The notes under the pieces were generated by a model. The model was not told the DNA's origin and searched no databases. It was given only the letters and a program-made list of their open reading frames with translations. This document shows, piece after piece, positions 33,699-41,658 of a stretch of 48,803 bases of DNA. The DNA is taken from positions 1 to 48,803 of the forward strand of contig JAJZRE010000014.1 in assembly GCA_021802945.1 (NCBI GenBank), read 5' to 3'. Position 1 is the first letter of the stretch; each line of letters opens with the position of its first letter. The position numbers and the translations under genes are program-made. The stretch comes from Pseudomonadota bacterium. GTDB lineage: Bacteria; Pseudomonadota; Gammaproteobacteria; Burkholderiales; Thiobacillaceae.

Positions 33699-34693
33699 GG
33701 GTCGCGCGACACGGACTGTGGCTTCTGCTGCTGTGGGCGCTCGCCGCCTGCAGTCCGCCGCCGCTGGTTCAGCAGCAGTCCTACGTATTCGGCACCCTGG
33801 TCGAGGTCAGCGTCTACGGCGCGCCGGAAGCCCAGGCCCAGCAGGCGATCGCCGCTGTGCTGGCCCGCTTCGACGCGCTGCATCACCAGTTGCACGCCTG
33901 GCAGCCGAGCGAGTTGTCGCGGCTCAACGCCGCGCTCGCCAAAGGCGAACGCGCACCGGTCACCCCCGAGCTCGCAGCCATGCTGCGCGATGCGCAAGCG
34001 CTCTCGGGCCAGTCGAACGACCTGTTCAACCCGGCCATCGGCGGGCTGATCGCGTTGTGGGGCTTCCATGCCGACACGCCGCAGGGAAGAGTGCCGGGTT
34101 CCCAAGCCATCGCGCGCTGGGTGCGGGCGGCCCCCCGCATGCGCGACCTGCATATCGAGAACGGCACGGTCTGGAGCGACAGCCCGGCGGTGCAGCTTGA
34201 CCTCGGCGGCTACGCCAAGGGCCGCGCGCTGGACGACGCCGTGGCCATTCTCAAAGCGCACGGCATCAGGAACGCGCTGGTGAACATCGGCGGCAACGTG
34301 ATCGCGCTGGGGACGCACGGCGACCGCCCGTGGCGCGTCGGCATCCAGCATCCGCGCAAGCCGGGCACCCTGGCGACGCTCGACCTCCACGACGGCGAGG
34401 CGATCGGCACCTCGGGCGACTACCAGCGTTATTTCGAGGCGGGCGGACACCGCTACTGCCATCTGATCGATCCGCGCAGCGGCTGGCCCGCGTCCGGCAT
34501 GCAGTCGGTGACGATCCTGGTGTCGGGCGCGCATGCCGGCACGCGCTCGGATGCGCTGTCGAAGCCCCTGTTCATCGATGGCGTCGCGCGGCTGCCATAT
34601 CATGCCGCCCGCCTGGGCATCGCCGACTATCTGGCCGTGGACGCCGCGGGCCAGATCCATGCCTCCCCGGCGATGAAGGCCCGGCTTCGCTAG
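33695..34693 (+). CDS. apbE: FAD:protein FMN transferase (ApbE)
   Basis: A 332-residue exported lipoprotein: the lipobox ALAACS gives an acylated Cys after a basic, hydrophobic leader. ApbE attaches FMN covalently to Thr or Ser of periplasmic flavoproteins such as RnfG and NqrC. Signature segments are LDLGGYAKGRALDDAVAIL, NALVNIGGNVIALG, and ATSGDYQ-like IGTSGDYQRYF followed by HLIDPRSGWPASG, with the metal-binding Asp in the later GTRSDALSK. It is coupled to gshB by an ATGA overlap. No Rnf or Nqr gene is in the window, so its client is unknown. Confidence 0.94.
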   Translation: MRVARHGLWLLLLWALAACSPPPLVQQQSYVFGTLVEVSVYGAPEAQAQQAIAAVLARFDALHHQLHAWQPSELSRLNAALAKGERAPVTPELAAMLRDAQALSGQSNDLFNPAIGGLIALWGFHADTPQGRVPGSQAIARWVRAAPRMRDLHIENGTVWSDSPAVQLDLGGYAKGRALDDAVAILKAHGIRNALVNIGGNVIALGTHGDRPWRVGIQHPRKPGTLATLDLHDGEAIGTSGDYQRYFEAGGHRYCHLIDPRSGWPASGMQSVTILVSGAHAGTRSDALSKPLFIDGVARLPYHAARLGIADYLAVDAAGQIHASPAMKARLR

Positions 34694-34722
34694 AATACGG
34701 CTTTTGGCCTGATGCACACCCC

Positions 34723-35139
34723 ATGATAGGCATTCTCATCGTCGCCCATGGTTCGCTCGCCGACAGCCTGGTCGAGTGCGCCACCCACGTGCTGGGACAA
34801 AGCCCGCGTGGCCTCGCCACGCTGGATTTCATCGGCCATGCCGACCCCGACGAGCGGCAGAAGGCCTTGCAGTCCCGGCTGGCCGAACTGGACGAAGGCG
34901 ACGGCATCCTGGTGCTGACCGACGTCTACGGCGCCACGCCCAGCAATACGCTGTGCCGCCTGCTCGAGCCCGCCCACATCGAGGGCGTCTCCGGCGTCAA
35001 CCTGCCGATGCTGCTGAAGGCGCTGAACTACCGCGAGACGCTGGCGCTTCCCCAGCTTATCGAGCGCATCGTCGAAGGCGGGCGCAACAGCATCAACCAT
35101 ATTTCCGAGACCATGTGCCATGCAGCAACGGGACGTTGA
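34723..35139 (+). CDS. PTS EIIA component, mannose/fructose family
   Basis: A 138-residue EIIA-Man-type protein. The phospho-acceptor is His9 in ILIVAHGSLA, and the pattern GILVLTDVYGATPSNTLC matches the DLxGGTP active-site loop, here DVYGATP. No EIIB, EIIC or EIID gene is adjacent, so it more likely acts as a regulatory phospho-acceptor than in sugar uptake. The gene overlaps the HPr gene by 20 bases. An upstream spacer of 29 bases separates it from apbE. Confidence 0.92.
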   Translation: MIGILIVAHGSLADSLVECATHVLGQSPRGLATLDFIGHADPDERQKALQSRLAELDEGDGILVLTDVYGATPSNTLCRLLEPAHIEGVSGVNLPMLLKALNYRETLALPQLIERIVEGGRNSINHISETMCHAATGR

Positions 35140-35389
35140 AATCGTCAACAAGCTTGGGCTGCACGCGCGCCCGTCGGCCCGGCTGACGCAGCTGGCGTCC
35201 AGCTTCAAGAGCAATGTGCACATGTCGCGCAACGGCCGCCGCGTCAACGCCAAGAGCATCATGGGCGTGATGATGCTGGCCGCCGCAAAGGGCAGCACCG
35301 TCACGCTGGAAACCGAGGGGGACGACGAGGCGGAAGCCATCGATGCCCTGACCAGCCTGATTTCCAGCGGCTTCGGGGAGGAACTGTGA
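35120..35389 (+). CDS. ptsH: phosphocarrier protein HPr
   Basis: An 89-residue HPr. His15 in KLGLHARPSARL accepts phosphate from enzyme I. Ser46 in NAKSIMGVMMLAA is the site used by HPr kinase, so both regulatory inputs are possible. It lies between the EIIA gene and ptsI with 20-base and 4-base overlaps. It belongs to the permease-lacking regulatory PTS found in many betaproteobacteria. Confidence 0.95.
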   Translation: MQQRDVEIVNKLGLHARPSARLTQLASSFKSNVHMSRNGRRVNAKSIMGVMMLAAAKGSTVTLETEGDDEAEAIDALTSLISSGFGEEL

Positions 35390-37110
35390 GCTTCTCGCTG
35401 CACGGCATCGGCGTCTCCGGCGGCATCGCCATCGGATATGCGCATCTCGCCTCGAGCGCGCGGGTCGAAGTGCCGCAGTACATGCTCGACCGCAAATACG
35501 TCAAGGACGAACTGGCGCGCTTCGACGAGGCCATACTCGCCACGCGCGCCGAGCTGGAGATCCTGCGCACCCACATCCCGCCCAACGCGCCGGCCGAACT
35601 GTCGGCCTTTCTCGACATGCACCTGATGTTCCTCGGCGACTCGATGATCGCCGAGGCGCCCAAGCGCCTGATCCGCGAAACCCAGTGCAACGCCGAATGG
35701 GCGCTGGCGCAGCAGATGGAAGCGCTGGTGGCGCGCTTCGAGGAAATCGACGACGCCTACCTGAGGAGCCGCCAGGAAGACGTGGTGCAGGTGGTGCAGC
35801 GCGTGCTGAAGGCCTTGATGGGCCACCCCAGCCACCTGCCGCTGGACGTCGATTTCGACAGCGAACGCATCCTGGTCGCGCACGAACTGTCGCCGGCCGA
35901 CATGGTCATTTTCAAGAACGTGCATTTCGCCGCCTTCATCACCGATCTCGGCGGCACCACCTCGCACACCGCGATTCTCGCGCGCAGCATGGGCATGCCG
36001 TCGGTGATGGCGCTGCACAATGCGCGCGGCCTGATCCGCGACCACGACCTCCTGATCGTCGACGGCCGCGACGGCGTGGTGATCGTCAACCCGGACGAAT
36101 CGGTGCTGGCCGAATACCGGCTGCGGCAGAACCAGTGGCGCATCGACACCGACAAGCTGAAGCGTCTCAAGACCAGCAAATCGGCCACCCTGGACGGCAC
36201 CCCGATCGAGTTGATGGCGAACATCGAGCTGCTCTCCGACCTCGACGCGGTGAAGGCCGCGGGCGCGCATGGCATCGGCCTGTTCCGCAGCGAATTCCTG
36301 TTCCTCAACCGCAGCGACCTGCCGAGCGAGGAGGAGCAATACCACGCCTACAAGGCGGTCGCCGAGGCACTGGACGGCAAGCCGGTCACCATCCGCACGC
36401 TCGACCTGGGCGCCGACAAGCAGGCGCCGTGGGGCCACACGGTGGCCGACAATCCGGCGCTGGGCCTGCGCGCGATTCGCCTGTGCCTGGCCGAGCCGGG
36501 CCTGTTCCATGCCCAGCTGCGCGCCATCCTGCGGGCGTCGGCCCATGGCCAGGTGCGCATTCTCATCCCCATGCTGGCGAGTTTCCTGGAGCTGCGGCAA
36601 ACCCTGCAGCGCATCGACGAGGCCAAGGCCTCGCTGCGCCGCGACGGGCTGAAGTTCGACGAAGGCATCCCGCTCGGCGGCATGATCGAAGTGCCCGCCG
36701 CCGCGTTGTCGGCCGGATTCTTCGCCGAGCAGCTGGATTTCCTCTCGATCGGCACCAACGACCTGATCCAGTACACGCTGGCGATCGATCGCGCCGACGA
36801 CAGCGTGGCGCACCTGTACGACCCGCTGCATCCGGCCGTGCTCAACCTCATCCAGCAGACCATCCGGGCCGGCGACAAGGCCGGCAAGCCGGTCTCGGTA
36901 TGCGGCGAGATGGCGGGCGATCCGCTGCTGACGCGGCTGCTGCTGGGGTTGGGATTGCGGACATTCTCGATGCAGCCGGCCAGCCTGCTGCAGGTCAAGC
37001 AGCAGGTGCTGAAATCCCATCTGGAGGAATTGACGGCCGCGACGCAGCGACTCGTGAAGAATACCGACCCGGACAAGACCCCGCTGCTGCTGAACCGCCT
37101 GAACGGTTAG
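35386..37110 (+). CDS. ptsI: PTS enzyme I (phosphoenolpyruvate-protein phosphotransferase)
   Basis: A 574-residue enzyme I that takes phosphate from PEP and passes it to HPr. The HPr-binding helical domain comes first, the phospho-His is H194 in GGTTSHTAILARSMGMPSV, and the PEP-binding barrel follows with GIGLFRSEFLF, LGADK and GTNDLIQYTLAIDRAD, plus the active-site Cys region VCGEMAGDP near the end. The GTG start overlaps the HPr stop by four bases. Length is typical (E. coli 575). Confidence 0.96.
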   Translation: MSFSLHGIGVSGGIAIGYAHLASSARVEVPQYMLDRKYVKDELARFDEAILATRAELEILRTHIPPNAPAELSAFLDMHLMFLGDSMIAEAPKRLIRETQCNAEWALAQQMEALVARFEEIDDAYLRSRQEDVVQVVQRVLKALMGHPSHLPLDVDFDSERILVAHELSPADMVIFKNVHFAAFITDLGGTTSHTAILARSMGMPSVMALHNARGLIRDHDLLIVDGRDGVVIVNPDESVLAEYRLRQNQWRIDTDKLKRLKTSKSATLDGTPIELMANIELLSDLDAVKAAGAHGIGLFRSEFLFLNRSDLPSEEEQYHAYKAVAEALDGKPVTIRTLDLGADKQAPWGHTVADNPALGLRAIRLCLAEPGLFHAQLRAILRASAHGQVRILIPMLASFLELRQTLQRIDEAKASLRRDGLKFDEGIPLGGMIEVPAAALSAGFFAEQLDFLSIGTNDLIQYTLAIDRADDSVAHLYDPLHPAVLNLIQQTIRAGDKAGKPVSVCGEMAGDPLLTRLLLGLGLRTFSMQPASLLQVKQQVLKSHLEELTAATQRLVKNTDPDKTPLLLNRLNG

Positions 37111-37122
37111 CGAAGCGCGTCG

Positions 37123-39027
37123 TCAGGCAGCCAGCTGCGCAGCCATGCGGGCCAGTTCCGCCTTGTCGTGGCGCAGCTGGCCGATTTCAGCCTTGATCTG
37201 CGCCATGCGGCTTTGCAGCGTGCTCATGTTTTCGAGAACGCGTTGCAGGCTTTCCAGCCGGGTGTCGAGGTACTGCTTGTGCTCGCGGATGCGCGTCATG
37301 ATGGGATCGAGCGCGATGCGCAGCCAGCGTTCCGCCTCCAGCCGCGCGAGCTTGAATGCCTTGCGCGCCTCCTCGGCCAGCCCGGCATAAAAGCGCCGGA
37401 TCATGAAACGTTTTTCCAGCATCAGGTTGGCAGGGTCCTTGCAAAACGCATCGGTCTCGCGCGTCAGCGCTTGCAGGCGGTTGCGATAGGCGCCCAGGTC
37501 GAGGCGCGGCACCTGCATTTTCGGCAGGTGATGCTGACGGTGAAACCGGATATAGGCCTGGTCCAGCGCATCCAGCATGTTGTCGGCCAGTTTGGTCGCC
37601 TGCACGATGCGTTCGCCCATCCGCTCGCTCAGTTGGCGGATCCCGCTGGTCAGCCCGCGCGTGGTCAGGCTGCTCTCCATTGCCGTGCGGCCTGCCTGGC
37701 AGATGGTGGCCAGCGTGTCGTCGGACAGATAGGACAGCAGGTGCGCACCCTGCGCCTGAACCGCTTTGCGGGTCGCCCGGAACTGGTTGGCGGTCGCGTC
37801 GTAGCTGTCCTTTTCCTTCTGCAGGGTTGCGCGCGACTGCTCGATCAGTTCGCGGTTCTTGCCTGACAACTGGGTAAGCTGGATCAGCTCGTCGCTGCTG
37901 CGCTTGAGCCGTGCGGCCAGGTCCACCCGGCTCTCGTCGAGCAGGGCCACCACGTCGCGATTGACCGCATGGTAGAGCATGTCGCGCCGCGCCGGGATCA
38001 CCTGATGCGCCAGCAGGTACTCCAGCGATTCGATGCCGGAGCGCACGCGCAGGGCCGCGTCGCCACGGATGGTGGCGGCCAGCGCCTTCTGCGCCGACAC
38101 GGCAAACACCCTGCTGCGCGGCAGCTTGAGCACGCGCGCGGTTTCCTCGGCCTGGCGCTCGATGGTGGCCTGCACCTCGGCATCGCTCTTGAGCTCATCC
38201 CACAGCATGTCGATCTTGTTGAGCACCGCCACGTGGTAGTTGGAATGGCGGTGGACATGCTTTTGCCAGATTTCCAGGTCCGAGCGGGTCACGCCGGTAT
38301 CGGTCGCCAACAGATACATCACGGCATGCGCGTTGGGGATGACCGAAAGCGTGAGCTCGGGCTCGGTCCCCAGCGCGTTGAGCCCGGGCGTATCCAGGAT
38401 CGTCAGCCCGGCCTGCAGGAGCGGATGCGGATAATTGACCATGGCATAGCGCCATGCCGGCACCTCTACCGTGCCATCGTCACGCAGATGGTGGCGCTCG
38501 CTTTCATCCTCGCCATTCCACAGCCCCAGTTCGATGGCGTCCACCGCAGGCATCAGCCTGGTTTCGGTGAGTTTCCTCAGGCTGTCCTTCAATTGATCCG
38601 AATCGGTCGGATCGAGCGACACCCGGCACCATTCGATCGGCATGTGCTTCAGCCGCGCCAGCGATTCGTCGCGGCGGCGCGTCTCGATCGGCAACAGGCT
38701 GAGACTGGGCGCCTCGTCCGGGTTGGAGAACAGCTCGGTCGGGCACATCGTGGTGCGGCCGGCGTCCGAGGGCAGCAGTCGCTGCCCGTGATCGGCAAAA
38801 AACAGGGCGTTGATGAGTTCGGTCTTGCCGCGCGAGAACTCGGCGACGAAGGCCACCACCAGCTTGTCCTGGCGCAGGCCCGATGCGGTGTCGGCCAGCC
38901 GCAGGGTGCGTTCGGCATCGATGCCGTGCTGACGGTCGAGCCAGTCGGCATACTCGGTGATTGCGGTCGCCAGCCGCATGCGCCGTTCGCTGAAGTCGGC
39001 AACTTCCTGTTCCAGGTGGATGCTCAT
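37123..39027 (-). CDS. dynamin-like GTPase with altered P-loop
   Basis: A 634-residue large GTPase. G1 is at residues 62-69 (AEFSRGKT), where the first position is Ala instead of the usual Gly. The G2 Thr lies in GRTTMCPT near 93, G3 is DTPG at 212-215, and G4 is NKID at 270-273. A long helical, Arg/Glu-rich region with coiled-coil character follows (about 330-634), ending in a heptad-like tail. Bacterial dynamin-like proteins remodel or sense membranes. No clear transmembrane paddle is evident by eye. Its ATG overlaps the yggU stop by four bases, placing it in the yggS-proC-yggT-yggU operon. Confidence 0.85.
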   Translation of the reverse strand: MSIHLEQEVADFSERRMRLATAITEYADWLDRQHGIDAERTLRLADTASGLRQDKLVVAFVAEFSRGKTELINALFFADHGQRLLPSDAGRTTMCPTELFSNPDEAPSLSLLPIETRRRDESLARLKHMPIEWCRVSLDPTDSDQLKDSLRKLTETRLMPAVDAIELGLWNGEDESERHHLRDDGTVEVPAWRYAMVNYPHPLLQAGLTILDTPGLNALGTEPELTLSVIPNAHAVMYLLATDTGVTRSDLEIWQKHVHRHSNYHVAVLNKIDMLWDELKSDAEVQATIERQAEETARVLKLPRSRVFAVSAQKALAATIRGDAALRVRSGIESLEYLLAHQVIPARRDMLYHAVNRDVVALLDESRVDLAARLKRSSDELIQLTQLSGKNRELIEQSRATLQKEKDSYDATANQFRATRKAVQAQGAHLLSYLSDDTLATICQAGRTAMESSLTTRGLTSGIRQLSERMGERIVQATKLADNMLDALDQAYIRFHRQHHLPKMQVPRLDLGAYRNRLQALTRETDAFCKDPANLMLEKRFMIRRFYAGLAEEARKAFKLARLEAERWLRIALDPIMTRIREHKQYLDTRLESLQRVLENMSTLQSRMAQIKAEIGQLRHDKAELARMAAQLAA

Positions 39028-39335
39028 GTTTTGCTGTCGATCCCGATATCAAGCCAAGGGGTCTCCACCCCTGACACCGCCACGGTTTTCTGCCGCGACG
39101 CCTCCCCGCGTACCAGGCGCACCGCCGACCTGGGCACCCCCAGTTGCGCAGCCAGCCAGGTCAGCAGATGCACATTCGCTTTGTTATCGACCGGCGGCGC
39201 GGAAATCTTTAGTTTCAGGCGGCCGCCATGTTCCCCCACCACCGACGTGGATTTTGCGCCCGGCTGCACGTGCAACTCGAGCAGCCAGCCGGCGCCGTCG
39301 CGGCGCGCCCAGACAGGGGGCTCAGAGGGCCCCAA
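39024..39335 (-). CDS. yggU: DUF167 (YggU) family protein
   Basis: A 103-residue small protein of the DUF167 family: LHVQPGAKSTSVVGEHGGRLKLKISAPPVDNKAN and the following LLTWLAAQLGVPRSAVRLVRGEASRQKTV are the family core. Its function is unknown. The start is a TTG at 39335 that overlaps the yggT end by 14 bases, and the stop overlaps the dynamin-like start. The yggT-yggU pairing is widespread. Confidence 0.88.
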   Translation of the reverse strand: MGPSEPPVWARRDGAGWLLELHVQPGAKSTSVVGEHGGRLKLKISAPPVDNKANVHLLTWLAAQLGVPRSAVRLVRGEASRQKTVAVSGVETPWLDIGIDSKT

Positions 39336-39897
39336 GCAGCGCCCGCTCCAGCGCCAGAACCGGCATCATCAGGATCAACTGGCACAGGATGAACAGCACC
39401 AGGGGCGTCAGATCGACCTGGCCGACCATCGGAACAATACGCCGCAAGGGACGCAGGAAGGGCTCCGTCAACTCGTAAACCACCGGCGTCAGCGGGGTAT
39501 TCGTATTGACCCACGACAGCACCGCACGCGCCAGGGTCAGGCCGATGATCATGTAGACCGTCAGGCTGACCAGCCGCACCGCCGCCAGGCCGAGCATCAC
39601 CGGCCACACCTTGCCGCCGGCCAGCGCGAACGGGAAGCCGTCCAGCCAGTACCCCGCCGTCACCACCACCACTTCGACCAGCCAGGCAATCAGCAGGCAG
39701 GCCCAGTCCAGGCCGAAAAATCCCGGCACAACACGGCGCAGGGGCTTGACCGCGAAGTCGGTGACGGCGACGATGAACTGCGCGAAGGGATTGCGAAACG
39801 GCACGCGGAACAGCTGCATCATGAAGCGCAGCAGCACGGCAATCACGAACAGGTGGCCCAGCGTCTGGATGAGGAAGTGCAGTGCGCCCGCGATCAT
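39322..39897 (-). CDS. yggT: YggT family membrane protein
   Basis: A 191-residue membrane protein formed by two YggT repeats, each with two helices around a short amphipathic linker. Examples are FLIQTLGHLFVIAVLLRFMMQLFRVPFRNPFAQFI and TPVVYELTEPFLRPLRRIVPMVGQVDLTPLVLFILCQLI, with the conserved R-x-P-F-N/L-R pattern. It has been linked to osmotic tolerance and membrane organisation in other bacteria, but no mechanism is settled. It is coupled by four bases to proC. Confidence 0.92.
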   Translation of the reverse strand: MIAGALHFLIQTLGHLFVIAVLLRFMMQLFRVPFRNPFAQFIVAVTDFAVKPLRRVVPGFFGLDWACLLIAWLVEVVVVTAGYWLDGFPFALAGGKVWPVMLGLAAVRLVSLTVYMIIGLTLARAVLSWVNTNTPLTPVVYELTEPFLRPLRRIVPMVGQVDLTPLVLFILCQLILMMPVLALERALLGAL

Positions 39898-40709
39898 GCG
39901 AGGCGCCCCAGTTCGTCGCCGAGTTCGGCGCTGCGCAGGCCGGCCGCCGCCACCGCCTTGGCAATACCCTGTTTGACCGCCGCCGCGTCCAGCGCCGCGA
40001 GGCCGCGTTCCGTGGTGCCGCCCTTGGAGGTGACGCGCTGGCGCAGCACCGCCGGTTCCTCGCCCGATTCCAGCGCCAGCTTGGCGGCGCCGAAGAAGGT
40101 CTGCAGCGCCAGCTGGCGAGCCGTGGCGGCCGGCAGGCCCTGCGCCACGGCCGCGGCCTCCAGCGACTCGATGAAATAGAACACGTAGGCCGGACCGCTG
40201 CCCGACACGGCGGTGACCGCATCCAGCCGGGTTTCCTCATCCACCCATACCACGCCGCCGACGGCCCGCAGCACGGCTTCGGCCTGCGAACGCGCATCCT
40301 GATCGACGTCGGGCGGCGCATACAAGCCGCTGATGCCGGCCCGCACCAGCGCGGGGGTATTGGGCATGGTACGCACGATCCGACGGTGCCCGCCCAGCCA
40401 GCGGGCAAGGTCGGCCACCCGCACGCCGGCGACGATCGATATCACCAGGTGGCCCGCGAGACGTGATGCCAGCGCCGCCGCCACCCCGGGCAGGGTTTGC
40501 GGTTTGACCGCCAGCACGACCAGAGGATGCAGTCGCGCCTGCGAGAGATCCGTGTGGGTCACGACGCCGAAACGCGCGGACAGCCGCGCCCGCGCGTCGG
40601 CGTTGATTTCGACCACCTCGATGTCGGTCGGCTGGGCGCCGCTGGCGATCAGGCCGCCGATGATGGCGGCAGCCATGTTACCGCCGCCGATGAAACTCAC
40701 TTTATGCAT
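39894..40709 (-). CDS. proC: pyrroline-5-carboxylate reductase
   Basis: A 271-residue NAD(P)H-dependent enzyme making proline. The Rossmann start is KVSFIGGGNMAAAIIGGLIASG; VLAVKPQTL and RTMPNTPALVRAGISGL follow, and the C-terminal dimerisation domain has the signature AVSGSGPAYVFYFIESLEAAAVAQGL and VTSKGGTTERGL. The ATG at 40709 has GAGGTGAAC in front, which decides it over the open frame to 40835. It lies downstream of yggS but is separated from it by a 157-base spacer with inverted repeats. Confidence 0.96.
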   Translation of the reverse strand: MHKVSFIGGGNMAAAIIGGLIASGAQPTDIEVVEINADARARLSARFGVVTHTDLSQARLHPLVVLAVKPQTLPGVAAALASRLAGHLVISIVAGVRVADLARWLGGHRRIVRTMPNTPALVRAGISGLYAPPDVDQDARSQAEAVLRAVGGVVWVDEETRLDAVTAVSGSGPAYVFYFIESLEAAAVAQGLPAATARQLALQTFFGAAKLALESGEEPAVLRQRVTSKGGTTERGLAALDAAAVKQGIAKAVAAAGLRSAELGDELGRLA

Positions 40710-40730
40710 GTTCACCTCGGGTGTTTCATG

Positions 40731-40756
40731 AATTCGCGCGATGATCGCGCAGAATT
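40731..40756. promoter_or_regulatory. palindrome in the proC leader
   Basis: GCGCGAT (40736-40742) and ATCGCGC (40744-40750) form a perfect inverted repeat around one base. AATTC (40731-40735) and GAATT (40752-40756) extend the stem to twelve pairs with a single-base bulge. It lies 22 bases upstream of the proC start and could be an operator or an mRNA leader hairpin. Confidence 0.5.
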
Positions 40757-40837
40757 TTGTTTTGTAGGGGAATTTTGGGAAGGAGTGGCGTAGTGATTCA
40801 TACGCCCGACTGAGCAAAGTTTCCCTACGAAACAAAA
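40755..40837. repeat. 83-base nested inverted-repeat element between yggS and proC
   Basis: The 18-base arms 40755-40772 and 40820-40837 are complementary at 16 positions. In between, GGCGTA (40787-40792) and TACGCC (40801-40806) form a second hairpin with an eight-base loop. The element is more A/T-rich than its surroundings. It may be a REP-like or miniature mobile element, or a processing hairpin of the transcript. No copy is seen elsewhere in the window. Confidence 0.5.
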
Positions 40838-40866
40838 GACCAGTGAGGGCGCGTGCAATTTATGAA

Positions 40867-41571
40867 TCATCCGAGGTATGTCCTCTCGCCAAAGAGGGCG
40901 GTCCCGATCCGAACGATGGTCGCGCCCTCCAGAATCGCCGCTTCCAGATCGCCCGACATGCCCATCGACAGGGTGTCGAGCGCATGGCCGCGCGCGCGCA
41001 GATCGTCAAACAGTTCGCGCATCTTCCGGAATGCGGCACGCTGCGCCTCCCCATCGGAGGTCGGCGCGGGAATCGCCATCAGGCCGCGCAATCGCAGGCC
41101 CGGCAACGCCGCGACCGCCGCCGCCAGCGCGGGCAGTTCGGCCGCGGCCACCCCGCCCTTGCTCGCCTCGCCGCTGACGTTGACCTCGATGCAGACCTGC
41201 AGCGGCGGCAAGCCGGCCGGGCGCTGGGCGGACAGGCGCTCGGCGATTTTCACCCGGTCGACGCCGTGCACCCAGCTGAAATGTTCGGCGATCGCCCGCG
41301 TCTTGTTGCTCTGGATCGGTCCGATGAAATGCCACATCAGCGGCAGATCGCGCAGGGCCGCCTGCTTGTCCAGCGCTTCCCGCAGGTAATTCTCGCCGAA
41401 TTCGTGCTGGCCGCAAGCGGCCAGGTCGCGCACGGCCGCCGCCCCGAAGGTCTTGCTGACCGCCAGCAGGCACACCCCTGCCGGATCGCGCCCCGCCGCG
41501 ATCGCGGCACGCGCGATCCGTGCCCGCACAACACGCAAACGCGCTTCTGCCGTGCTGTCGCGCGAAGGCAT
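40867..41571 (-). CDS. yggS: PLP homeostasis protein (YggS family)
   Basis: A 234-residue pyridoxal-phosphate-binding barrel protein. The PLP Lys lies in VCLLAVSKTFGAAAV; HEFGENYLREALDK, WHFIGPIQSNKTRAIAEHFSWVHGVDR and the phosphate-binding MGMSGDLEAAILEGATIVRIGTALFG complete the family pattern. It buffers PLP and affects amino-acid metabolism, and has no known catalytic activity. I chose the ATG at 41571, which gives the same length as E. coli YggS; an ATG at 41610 would add 13 residues. It is divergent from pilT, as in many proteobacteria. Confidence 0.94.
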   Translation of the reverse strand: MPSRDSTAEARLRVVRARIARAAIAAGRDPAGVCLLAVSKTFGAAAVRDLAACGQHEFGENYLREALDKQAALRDLPLMWHFIGPIQSNKTRAIAEHFSWVHGVDRVKIAERLSAQRPAGLPPLQVCIEVNVSGEASKGGVAAAELPALAAAVAALPGLRLRGLMAIPAPTSDGEAQRAAFRKMRELFDDLRARGHALDTLSMGMSGDLEAAILEGATIVRIGTALFGERTYLG

Positions 41572-41658
41572 GCCAATCTCAAGTTTGTGCGCTTCAGGGC
41601 CGTTATCCATAGTGGTTATTATCTGACAAAACCCCATCCAACACTGAACGAGGCACGC

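Noticed and set aside
37969-40179. 736-codon plus-strand open frame across the dynamin-like, yggU, yggT and proC genes
   Set aside because: It runs antisense to four well-supported genes and has a low-complexity His/Gln/Arg composition.
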